From NCBI GenBank assembly GCA_910584485.1, contig CAJUAV010000003.1, positions 62,001 through 126,000 on the forward strand: DNA of 64,000 nucleotides. Direction: 5' to 3'. Shown piece by piece: positions 57,196 through 64,000 of this stretch (positions within the stretch are counted from its first letter, which is position 1; each line of letters starts with the position of its first letter). Source of the stretch: an uncultured Alistipes sp. GTDB lineage: Bacteria > Bacteroidota > Bacteroidia > Bacteroidales > Rikenellaceae. The position numbers and the translations under genes were made by a program. The notes below the pieces were generated by a model, which worked only from the letters and a program-made list of their open reading frames with translations, had not been told where the DNA came from and did no database searches.

Positions 57196-58107
57196 TCACG
57201 GCTGCGGCTTTCGGTTGCGCGGGTGGGCGCGGGCGTAGACGGCCTGCAACCGCGCGATGCTGTTGTGGGTATAGACCTGCGTCGCCTGCAACGAGGCATG
57301 TCCCAGCAACTCCTGGATTTCGCGCAGGTCGGCACCGTCGTTCAGCAGGTGAGTCGCGAAGGTGTGCCGCAGCACGTGCGGGCTCTTCTTCCCCTGCACG
57401 CCTCCCTTTTCGAGCGCCTCCTGCACGAGGCGGTAGACCGCTGTTCGGGAGATGCGCCGACCTTTCCCCGATAAAAATAACGCTTTTTCTCCGTTTTTGC
57501 AAATTTGCTGCCGACGAACCTGCTCCAGGTAGCGTAAAATTTTTTCGCGGACGAATTCGGGGAGGGGCATGCGCCGCTCCTTGTCCCCCTTGCCGCGCAC
57601 GAGCAGCGAACGGTAGTCGGCCGAAAAGTCGTCGCAGTCGATCCCCACCAGCTCCGCCAGGCGCAGGCCGCAGGCATAGAGCAGCAGTACGATCAGGGCG
57701 TCGCGTTCGGCCTCGCCGCTGCACTCGTCGGAGGCTTCGTCGCACTGCACCAGCACCTCCTCCATACGGCTCTCGGGGACGAAGACGGGCAGACGACGGG
57801 CCATGCGCAATCCGGGCAGCCGCCCGAACAGCTCCTTGTCGATCCGCCCTTCGCGCAGCAGCCAGCGGAAGAGGGCGCGCAGCGAGGCGATTTCGCGGTT
57901 GAGCGACGAGGCCTTGAGGCGTCCCTCCTCGCCGCGGCGGACGATCCACTCGCGCAGATCCTCGATCGTGATGCGGCGCGGGTCGAACGACGCCTCGTCG
58001 ACCCCGAGCCACGCCAGAAAGCGCTCCGCATCGCGGCGGTAGTTGCGCACGGTGAGGGGTGAATAGCGGCGTTCGGCCTCCAGGTAACGGACGAATTCGG
58101 AGAGCAT
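57196..58107 (-). CDS. xerC: Tyrosine recombinase XerC
   Basis: 303 aa. The N-terminal core-binding domain starts MLSEFVRYLEAERRYSPLTV. The catalytic residues are in place: Arg in CGLRLAELVG, Lys in RGKGDKERRMP, HVLRHTFATHLL, LLGHASL and Tyr in QVYTH. It is chromosomal, with no mobile-element genes beside it, and forms a unit with hpf, as in other Bacteroidota. It probably resolves chromosome dimers at dif. Confidence 0.93.
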   Translation of the reverse strand: MLSEFVRYLEAERRYSPLTVRNYRRDAERFLAWLGVDEASFDPRRITIEDLREWIVRRGEEGRLKASSLNREIASLRALFRWLLREGRIDKELFGRLPGLRMARRLPVFVPESRMEEVLVQCDEASDECSGEAERDALIVLLLYACGLRLAELVGIDCDDFSADYRSLLVRGKGDKERRMPLPEFVREKILRYLEQVRRQQICKNGEKALFLSGKGRRISRTAVYRLVQEALEKGGVQGKKSPHVLRHTFATHLLNDGADLREIQELLGHASLQATQVYTHNSIARLQAVYARAHPRNRKPQP

Positions 58108-58111
58108 ACCG

Positions 58112-58119
58112 CAAAGATA
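58112..58119 (-). promoter_or_regulatory. -7 box of xerC, 4 bases from the start codon
   Basis: TATCTTTG on the minus strand ends 4 bases before the ATG at 58107, which again predicts a leaderless transcript. Confidence 0.65.
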
Positions 58120-58198
58120 GCACAGACGGCGGGCAGAACCAAATTTACGGGGGCGGGAAAAGGGCGCTTTGCGGCGGGGCGCGCATCGAATTTTTGGC

Positions 58199-58206
58199 TA
58201 TCTTTG
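58199..58206 (+). promoter_or_regulatory. -7 box of the flavin reductase-like gene
   Basis: TATCTTTG, 45 bases before the ATG at 58252. It rules out the TTG at 58204 as a start codon. Confidence 0.7.
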
Positions 58207-58251
58207 TCCCGCGAAGGCACCGAAGCCCTTCGCCCGAAGAGTTTCGACGAC

Positions 58252-58842
58252 ATGCGAGAGAGCTGGAAACCGGGGACGCTCGTCTATCCCCTGCCCGCCG
58301 TGCTGGTAAGCTGCGGCGCGACACCCGAAGAGCGGAATCTGCTGACGGTGGCCTGGACGGGCACCGTCTGCACCGATCCGCCGATGTGCTACATTTCGGT
58401 GCGGCCCGAACGCCACTCCTACGGCATCATCCGCCGTACGGGCGAGTTCGTCATCAACCTCACGACGCGCCGCATGGCGCGCGCCACGGACTGGTGCGGC
58501 GTGCGCTCGGGGCGCGATTACGACAAGTTCCGCGAAACGGGGCTCACGCCGATCGAAGCCCGCTTCGTCGCGGCGCCGCTCGTCGAGGAGTCTCCCGTGC
58601 ACATCGAGTGCCGCGTGAAGCAGATCCTGCCGCTCGGATCGCACGACCTGTTCCTGGCCGAGGTGGTCGGCATCGAGGTCGACCCCGCTTACATCGATCC
58701 CGAAACGGGGCGCTTCCGCCTCGATCGGGCGGGGCTGTTGGCCTATGCGCACGGCGCCTACTACGAGCTGGGCGAGCGGCTGGGAACCTTCGGCTGGTCG
58801 GTGCGCAAACGACCCTCGGTCGGCCGCCGCAAAAAACATTAA
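58252..58842 (+). CDS. Flavin reductase-like FMN-binding split-barrel protein
   Basis: 196 aa. It shows the split-barrel pattern: PAVLVSCG, NLLTVAWTGTVCTDPPMCYISVRPERHSY (in part) and GEFVINL. It binds FMN and either reduces it or uses it on an unknown substrate. A longer frame exists but its first codons lie in the promoter. It is followed after 48 bases by the S4-domain gene, probably in one unit. Confidence 0.88.
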   Translation: MRESWKPGTLVYPLPAVLVSCGATPEERNLLTVAWTGTVCTDPPMCYISVRPERHSYGIIRRTGEFVINLTTRRMARATDWCGVRSGRDYDKFRETGLTPIEARFVAAPLVEESPVHIECRVKQILPLGSHDLFLAEVVGIEVDPAYIDPETGRFRLDRAGLLAYAHGAYYELGERLGTFGWSVRKRPSVGRRKKH

Positions 58843-58890
58843 CGCCTCGGACGGAGGCTGCGGCCTCCGCCCGATCGAATCCCGTTCGCC

Positions 58891-59283
58891 ATGGAGGATA
58901 TCAGACTGGACAAATACCTGTGGGCGGTGCGCATCTTCAAGACGCGCAGCGATGCCGCCGATGCGATCCGCAACAACCGCGTGACGGTCAACGACGCCTA
59001 TGCGAAACCCTCGCGCGAGGTGAAGATCGGCGATCGGATCGCCGTGCGCAAGCAGGCGGTGACCTATGCGTACAAGGTGCTCGACCTCGTCTCGAGCCGC
59101 CAGGGGGCCAAGAACGTCCCCCAATACTGCCTCGACATCACCCCGCCCGAAGAGCTGGCCAAACTCAACGCGCCGCGCGAAACGATCTTCGTCTTCCGCG
59201 ACCGCGGCACGGGACGCCCGACCAAGAAGGAGCGCCGTGAGCTCGACACGCTGATGGAGGGGATTTTCGAAGAGGAGGCGTAA
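58891..59283 (+). CDS. S4-domain RNA-binding protein (Hsp15/RlbA-like)
   Basis: 130 aa. The S4 domain fills the first 60 residues (IRLDKYLWAVRIFKTRSDA...VTVNDAYAKPSREVKIGD). A basic tail with RPTKKERRELD follows. In E. coli Hsp15 binds stalled 50S subunits carrying nascent chains and helps recycle them. The same role is likely but inferred. Confidence 0.9.
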   Translation: MEDIRLDKYLWAVRIFKTRSDAADAIRNNRVTVNDAYAKPSREVKIGDRIAVRKQAVTYAYKVLDLVSSRQGAKNVPQYCLDITPPEELAKLNAPRETIFVFRDRGTGRPTKKERRELDTLMEGIFEEEA

Positions 59284-59610
59284 TCGGGGCGAAGCTGCGG
59301 CCTGCCGCGCGATCTCGTTCGGGGCGAAGCCTGCGGAGCACGCATGATGCGGACGCGAAATGCGGGCCTCCGCAAGCGGGAGGCTTCGGCCCGCCGATCC
59401 CTACGGGATCGAACCATTCGGCAGCAAATTGCGGCCCGCCGCACATACGTGCGACGCGTATTCGGGCGCAGCTTGCGAAGGGACGCCAAATATGGGCCTT
59501 CGCCGCCGAAAGCTGCGGCCCGCCGATCCCTCGCGGGATCGAAGGTGTCGCAACCGGCCCTCCGCCAGGGGGGGGCGGCTGCGGGCTGCCGCGCGTGCGT
59601 GCGAGGTTTC
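59284..59610 (-). repeat. Intergenic modular repeat array 12 (reverse orientation)
   Basis: Read on the minus strand it gives a type III piece with a run of eight C (59568-59575 on the plus strand as G), the hairpin CGATCCC-GCGA-GGGATCG, a type II cassette, the hairpin CGCACGTATGTGCG, the hairpin CGATCCC-GTA-GGGATCG and a type I cassette. It is between convergent genes; no gene is seen. Confidence 0.85.
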
Positions 59611-59630
59611 TCCTGAATGCTTCCCCCCGA

Positions 59631-61955
59631 TCAATAGAACGTCGCCTTCGGCGCGAAGATCGGGTAGCCGAAATTGAACATGAGGTAGGTGTTCTTCCAA
59701 CCTCTGAAATCGTATTTTATCATCGAAAGATTCACGGGGCCGATCGGCGTGTGGTAGACGAGCGACGCCTCCGAAATGTGGTGCAGGCGCCGATCCGACC
59801 ACGGCACGAGCGCATCGCGGCCATAGCGGTTCGCCGAGCGGTACATCGTGTAGAACCCCAGCCGCAGGAAGAAATTGGGCATCAGGTCGATCGTCGGGTT
59901 CAGGCCGCCCGCCACGTAGCGCTTGGCGCAAAAATCGGGCATGAAGATCTGCTTGGCATGCGGAATCGGCTCGTAGGCGGGCGCCGAGAGGAGCGTGGCG
60001 CCGAGCGTCGTGAAATCGGGGTGGTTCGTGTAGACCCCCTCGAGGTGGAGCCCCATCGAAAACCACTTCACGAGCGGCATGTCGAAAATCTTCTCGTAGC
60101 GGAACCGTCCGCCGAACCACTCGCGGTGGACCCCCGGAGCGAAATGAGGCGTCCCCTGGCGGCGCAGCTTGTCGCGCCCGCCGACGTAGATCGCCGAAAG
60201 GTGCAGCTCCGAACCGCGCGTCGGGTAGATGAACTTGTCGAAGGTGTTGCGCGCCAGTTCGAGCCGCGCCCCCGCGAAGAGGAAGCGCGTGCGATCGCGC
60301 CCCGTCGGCGAGAGCACCGAACCGTATTTGTAGCTCGCCTGTCCCGCATGCAGCTTCAGCTCGATCATCGAGCGGTGCGTGAGGCGGAACCCCATGCCGA
60401 GCGACGCATAGCTGTCGTCGGTCTTGATCTGCAACGTATTCGAAATGCGCGAAATGCGGCCGAACGAGCCGTGTTCGAGGTTCTTGACCGAGAAGTTGTA
60501 GCCGTAGGTGAGGAAGAAGGGATCGTTGAGGTAGAAATCGACGCGTCCGCCGAGCGATCCCCACGTATGGGTCGGCCCGAGGTAGAGGTTGGCGCCGAGG
60601 CGGTGGGCGACGCGCCCCACGGTCTGGTAGTCGACCCCGATGTAGGCCTGGTTGAAGGCGGTCGAGGAGATGTTGCCGCCGATCATCAGCTTGAAATTGG
60701 GCCGCGTATGCAGCGTCGCCGCGAAGGAGTAGCGCTCGGCGATCGAATCGTAGGCGACCGTCGGCATCTCCATCGTGTAGTCGCCGCTCGTAAGGACGCG
60801 GAAGAGGTTCGTGCGCAGCCCCTCGAAATTCATCTGGCGCTGCCGCCCGGGGGTGTGGAGGTCGGCCCGCACGTAATCGCGCACGTAGGCCGTCTGCCGC
60901 TCGTTGAGCCCCTCGAAGCGGTAGTCGTTGAAGACCAGCGGCGGACATTTCGCACGGAAAGCCTCGCGGCGGGCGGCATACCGCTCGGGGGTCCACAAGG
61001 TATCGACGCGGGCGAGGATCTCGGGCATCTGCCGCATCGCATCCTCGTAGCCCGCATTCATGATCGCCTCCGACTCGTCGAAATCGAGCATCCCCACGGG
61101 GACGGCGCGGCGGATCGTCACGCCGCGCTCCTCGGGCAGCGTGTAGTCCGTGCCGCTCATCACCAGCATGAAAGCCTGGTCCAGGAGCGAATCGTCGGCA
61201 TCGGGCACCGTATTGCCGCTCGTGCAGATCGAGCCGATAATCAGGTCGGGCCGATGGCTCTCGTCGAGGGGCCGCCAGGGAAAGTTGTCGAAGATGCCGC
61301 CGTCGTAGTAGAGGCGGTCGCCCTTTTGCAGCGGCTTGAAGGCGAGCGGAATCGACATCGACGCGCGCACCGCCTCGGGCAGCGATCCGCTGCGGAGGGT
61401 CACCGGCTCGCGGCGGTTCATATCGGCCGCCACGCAGAGAAACGGCACCATGAGGCGCGAAAAATCGCCCTCGGCGGCCGTCGTGGCGGGGGTGAAGAGT
61501 TCGAGGAAGGCCATCTCGATCTGCGTCGAGGAGATGAGGCTCTTGGGCAGTTTGAAGACCTTGTCCTTCGACCCGAAATCGAGCCAGAGGTTGAAGAACG
61601 ACGGCGAGGTCCCCGCCTGCCGGTAGTAGGGTTTGTAGCGCGACGGATCGATGCGTCCCGCGATCCACTCCTGCACGGCGCCCGAGCGGACGATCGCGCG
61701 CATCTCGGCGGGCGAGTAGCCCGCAGCGTACATCGCCGCGACGATCGAACCCATCGAGGTTCCCGCCACGTAGTCGATCGGCACGCCGCTCTCCTCGAGC
61801 GCCTCCAGAACGCCCACGTGGTAGAGCCCCTTGGCGCCGCCGCCGCTCAAGACGATCCCCACGCCCCCCTGCGCAGGCCCCGCGGAGCCTCCGGCGGCGG
61901 CAGCGGCCGAAAGCGTCGAGAGGGCGAGGAGGAGAAAGAGGACAGGGATGCGCAT
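59631..61955 (-). CDS. Patatin-like phospholipase fused to an outer-membrane barrel (type Vd secretion-like)
   Basis: 774 aa. After a signal peptide (about 1-21) the patatin domain starts with LSGGGAKGLYHVG (oxyanion hole, 37-43), GTSMG (Ser67 nucleophile) and a YYDGGIFDNFP motif with the catalytic Asp. A POTRA-like region (about 310-390) and a BamA-type beta-barrel follow to the C-terminus, which ends in an aromatic residue (ATFY). The layout is that of PlpD-like proteins, whose barrel exports or anchors the lipase. It is a single-gene unit on the minus strand. Confidence 0.9.
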   Translation of the reverse strand: MRIPVLFLLLALSTLSAAAAAGGSAGPAQGGVGIVLSGGGAKGLYHVGVLEALEESGVPIDYVAGTSMGSIVAAMYAAGYSPAEMRAIVRSGAVQEWIAGRIDPSRYKPYYRQAGTSPSFFNLWLDFGSKDKVFKLPKSLISSTQIEMAFLELFTPATTAAEGDFSRLMVPFLCVAADMNRREPVTLRSGSLPEAVRASMSIPLAFKPLQKGDRLYYDGGIFDNFPWRPLDESHRPDLIIGSICTSGNTVPDADDSLLDQAFMLVMSGTDYTLPEERGVTIRRAVPVGMLDFDESEAIMNAGYEDAMRQMPEILARVDTLWTPERYAARREAFRAKCPPLVFNDYRFEGLNERQTAYVRDYVRADLHTPGRQRQMNFEGLRTNLFRVLTSGDYTMEMPTVAYDSIAERYSFAATLHTRPNFKLMIGGNISSTAFNQAYIGVDYQTVGRVAHRLGANLYLGPTHTWGSLGGRVDFYLNDPFFLTYGYNFSVKNLEHGSFGRISRISNTLQIKTDDSYASLGMGFRLTHRSMIELKLHAGQASYKYGSVLSPTGRDRTRFLFAGARLELARNTFDKFIYPTRGSELHLSAIYVGGRDKLRRQGTPHFAPGVHREWFGGRFRYEKIFDMPLVKWFSMGLHLEGVYTNHPDFTTLGATLLSAPAYEPIPHAKQIFMPDFCAKRYVAGGLNPTIDLMPNFFLRLGFYTMYRSANRYGRDALVPWSDRRLHHISEASLVYHTPIGPVNLSMIKYDFRGWKNTYLMFNFGYPIFAPKATFY

Positions 61956-61972
61956 GATATGATTTTTTTTAC

Positions 61973-61980
61973 TAACTTTG
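61973..61980 (+). promoter_or_regulatory. -7 box of pheS
   Basis: TAACTTTG, 51 bases before the ATG; no clear -33 box. The leader has no recognisable attenuator peptide. Confidence 0.65.
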
Positions 61981-62031
61981 CGTGTTAAAGAGACCCTTCA
62001 AAAGTAGAGAAAAAGAATAAACATTCAAAAT

Positions 62032-63075
62032 ATGATCGACAAAATCAACGAACTTTCCCGACAAGTCGAAGCATTCGCGCCTAAAACGACGGCCGAAATC
62101 GAGGAGTTCCGCATCCGCCTGCTCGGCAAGAAGGGCGAGCTCACGGCCCTCATGGAGGCGTTCAAGGGGGTCGCTCCCGAACTCAAACGCGAGCTCGGCC
62201 AAAAGCTGAACGCCCTGAAAACCGCCGCCCTGAACCGCATCAACGCCCTGCGCGAGGAGGTGGGACGGGCTGCCGAGCTGCAGGCTGCGGCCGCCGGCGA
62301 CCTGACGCGCCCGGGATCGGCCGAGGAGCTCGGTTCGCGCCATCCGATTTCGCTCGTGAAGAACCAGATCGTCGAGGTCTTCGCCCGCCTGGGCTACACG
62401 GTGGCCGAGGGGCCCGAAATCGAGGACGACCGCCACGTCTTCACGAAGCTCAACTTCGCCCCCGAACACCCTGCGCGCGACATGCAGGACACCTTCTTCA
62501 TCGAGCGCCGCGGCGAGGAGCCTTCGGCCGACGACATCCTGCTGCGCACCCACACCTCGTCGATCCAGGTCCGCACGATGGAGCACCGGAAGCCCCCCAT
62601 CCGCGTCATCTGCCCGGGCCGCGTCTTCCGCAACGAGGCCATTTCCTACCGCGCCCACTGCATCTTCCACCAGATCGAGGGCCTCTACATCGACGAAGGA
62701 GTCTCGTTCGCCGACATGAAGCAGTCGCTGCTCTATTTCGCCAAGGAGATCTTCGGCGAGCAGGCCCGCATCCGCATGCGCCCCTCCTATTTCCCCTTCA
62801 CGGAGCCCTCGGCCGAGGTCGACGTCTCGTGCAACCTCTGCGGCGGCAAGGGCTGCGCCGTCTGCAAGGGAACGGGATGGCTCGAAATCATGGGGTGCGG
62901 CATGGTCGACCCGAACGTCCTGAAGGCGAGCGGCATCGATCCCGAAAAGTATTCGGGCTTCGCCTTCGGCATGGGTATTGAACGCATCGCCATGCTTAAA
63001 TACGGCGTTCGGGACCTGCGCCTCTATTTCGAAAACGACGTCCGCTTCCTCCACCAGTTCGACAAGGCCCTCTGA
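62032..63075 (+). CDS. pheS: Phenylalanyl-tRNA synthetase alpha subunit
   Basis: 347 aa. It contains the N-terminal coiled coil and the class II motifs: motif 2 in RVFRNEAISYRAHCIFHQIEG and motif 3 in GFAFGMGIERIAMLKYG (quoted in part). An insert with CNLCGGKGCAVCKGTGW before the conserved GCGMVDPNVL can bind zinc; this insert is absent from the E. coli protein but occurs in other bacteria. pheT is not next to it; a TPR gene follows after 46 bases. Confidence 0.96.
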   Translation: MIDKINELSRQVEAFAPKTTAEIEEFRIRLLGKKGELTALMEAFKGVAPELKRELGQKLNALKTAALNRINALREEVGRAAELQAAAAGDLTRPGSAEELGSRHPISLVKNQIVEVFARLGYTVAEGPEIEDDRHVFTKLNFAPEHPARDMQDTFFIERRGEEPSADDILLRTHTSSIQVRTMEHRKPPIRVICPGRVFRNEAISYRAHCIFHQIEGLYIDEGVSFADMKQSLLYFAKEIFGEQARIRMRPSYFPFTEPSAEVDVSCNLCGGKGCAVCKGTGWLEIMGCGMVDPNVLKASGIDPEKYSGFAFGMGIERIAMLKYGVRDLRLYFENDVRFLHQFDKAL

Positions 63076-63121
63076 CGGTCGGACCGCTCGGAACGAAGCC
63101 CGCAAACCGCTGCCGCCGTCC

Positions 63122-64000
63122 ATGAAACGTACCGCTGCGATATCGGCGCTCTGCGCCCTCCTCTTCGCGACCGCCTTCGCGGGCGGCGGCGCGAGCCGTC
63201 CCGCTCCGGCGGCCGACGACAGCCTCTCGAGCCTCCGGCTCTACACCGAGGCGGTCAAGCAGCGCACGATCCGCGGCGACTCGGCGCACGCCCGCGAGCT
63301 GCTGGAGGCCGCCGTCGCACGCGACTCGCTCTTCGCCCCCGCCTACTACGAGCTGGCATCGAACGGGCACTATGCCGCCCCCGACGAGGCGGTCGAGCTG
63401 GCGCGCCGCGCCTATCGGCTCGACACGGCCAACCTGTGGTACCTGCGCCTCTACGGGCAGACGCTGCTCGCCGCCGAGCGCTACCGCGAGGCGCTGCCCC
63501 TCTTCCGCAGCCTGCGCGAACGCGACCCGAAGAACCCCGACAACTACCGCATCCTCGCAGCCCTCTACGAGGAGGACAGCCAGCCCTTCGCGGCGATCAT
63601 CACGCTCGACTCGGCCGAGATGCGTTTCGGCCGCATCCCCCTGCTGGGCCGCATGAAGCGCCGCCTGCTGATCGCCACCAACCAGCACGGGCGAGCCGTC
63701 GAGGAGGCGCGGGCGCTGGCCGACGAATTCCCCTACGAGGCGGAGCACCGCACCGTGCTGGCCGACCTCTACGCCCTGACGGGCAAGGATTCGCTCGCCC
63801 TGGAGAGCTACCGTGCCGCGATGCGGATCGACTCGACCGACCTGGGCACCCTCACCTCGCTCTACAACTACCACAACTCGAAGCACGACTACCGCGCGAT
63901 GCTCGCCACGCTGCGCCGCATCTTCGAGCAGCCCCGCATGCCGCTCTCTTCGAAGATCGACCGTTTCGAGGCGCTCACCTCCGACATCAACTTCTACCGC
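63122..64000 (+). CDS. TPR-repeat envelope protein (3' end outside the window)
   Basis: 293 codons are open to the window edge. A signal peptide (MKRTAAISALCALLFATAFA) is followed by tetratricopeptide-like helical pairs (ARELLEAAVARDSLFAPAYYELA; EALPLFRSLRERDPKNPDNYRILAALY in parts; HRTVLADLYALTGKDSLALESY). It is probably a periplasmic scaffold; no enzymatic domain is visible in this part. It is likely cotranscribed with pheS. Confidence 0.85.
   Translation, partial: MKRTAAISALCALLFATAFAGGGASRPAPAADDSLSSLRLYTEAVKQRTIRGDSAHARELLEAAVARDSLFAPAYYELASNGHYAAPDEAVELARRAYRLDTANLWYLRLYGQTLLAAERYREALPLFRSLRERDPKNPDNYRILAALYEEDSQPFAAIITLDSAEMRFGRIPLLGRMKRRLLIATNQHGRAVEEARALADEFPYEAEHRTVLADLYALTGKDSLALESYRAAMRIDSTDLGTLTSLYNYHNSKHDYRAMLATLRRIFEQPRMPLSSKIDRFEALTSDINFYR

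Noticed and set aside
57196..58107. The XerC-like recombinase as a mobile-element integrase
   Set aside because: It has the length and motifs of chromosomal XerC, its own promoter and hpf as partner, and no att repeats or cargo beside it.
58204..58251. Extended start (TTG at 58204) for the flavin reductase-like gene
   Set aside because: The TTG is part of the TATCTTTG promoter box; the ATG at 58252 is the first sensible start.

Overview
The window looks like chromosome of a high-GC member of the Bacteroidota, most likely an Alistipes-like Rikenellaceae. The evidence is: promoters of the Bacteroidota type (TAnnTTTG, often with TTTG 19-20 bases upstream) before most operons; a SusC/SusD pair; an arginine operon of the N-succinyl type with the Bacteroides-type ornithine carbamoyltransferase; an EF-G2 paralogue; and a MurA of the Bacteroidota sequence type. 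The high GC is unusual for Bacteroidales but known in Alistipes. Species is not decidable from the sequence alone.

Layout. 1-1636: a glycine-lipid type acyltransferase pair (the first gene is cut by the window edge). 2469-4930: a NatA/NatB-like ABC exporter with a small membrane protein between its two subunits. 5646-14037 (minus): one long arginine operon, GNAT-argG-argC-argD-argF'-argB-argE-argH, directly downstream of a RelA-type (p)ppGpp synthetase whose hydrolase site is degenerate. 16791-18529: a double GNAT divergent from a nitroreductase. 18823-23700: susC-susD. 24480-27937: rpmH divergent from murA-ygiQ. 28463-31799: lipA-lipB-recJ. 32159-34612: cls and a lipoprotein gene. 34862-39912 (minus): cstA, an unknown acidic protein, a membrane polyferredoxin fusion and a ferredoxin-tailed aldo/keto reductase. 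40058-40129: tRNA-Thr, followed by a 20-bp copy of its 3' end and a 3.4-kb AT-richer island with a structured leader and a collagen-like/leucine-rich-repeat lipoprotein. 43921-47588: coaD-lpxD-tlpA-like-ruvC and a small acidic protein. 48110-55908: EF-G2, lipoamide dehydrogenase, a C69 dipeptidase, a YggS-family protein and a polysaccharide deacetylase. 56010-59283: efp, then xerC-hpf on the minus strand, a flavin reductase-like protein and an S4 RNA-binding protein. 59631-64000: a patatin/outer-membrane barrel protein, pheS and a TPR protein cut by the window edge.

The most unusual content is not a gene. At least twelve intergenic gaps, together roughly 4 kb, are filled by one family of GC-rich modular repeats. 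A unit is a small hairpin of variable sequence, then a GGC(G/A)GG or GGCAGC junction, then a cassette of about 65-75 nt closed by an outer stem. The outer stem occurs in three sequence classes and both arms change together. The small hairpins also keep their pairing while their sequence changes. Every array touches the 3' end of at least one gene, and none lies in the divergent gene-start gaps. Several arrays are bordered by tracts of 8-9 G. I do not recognise this family from any named repeat or RNA.
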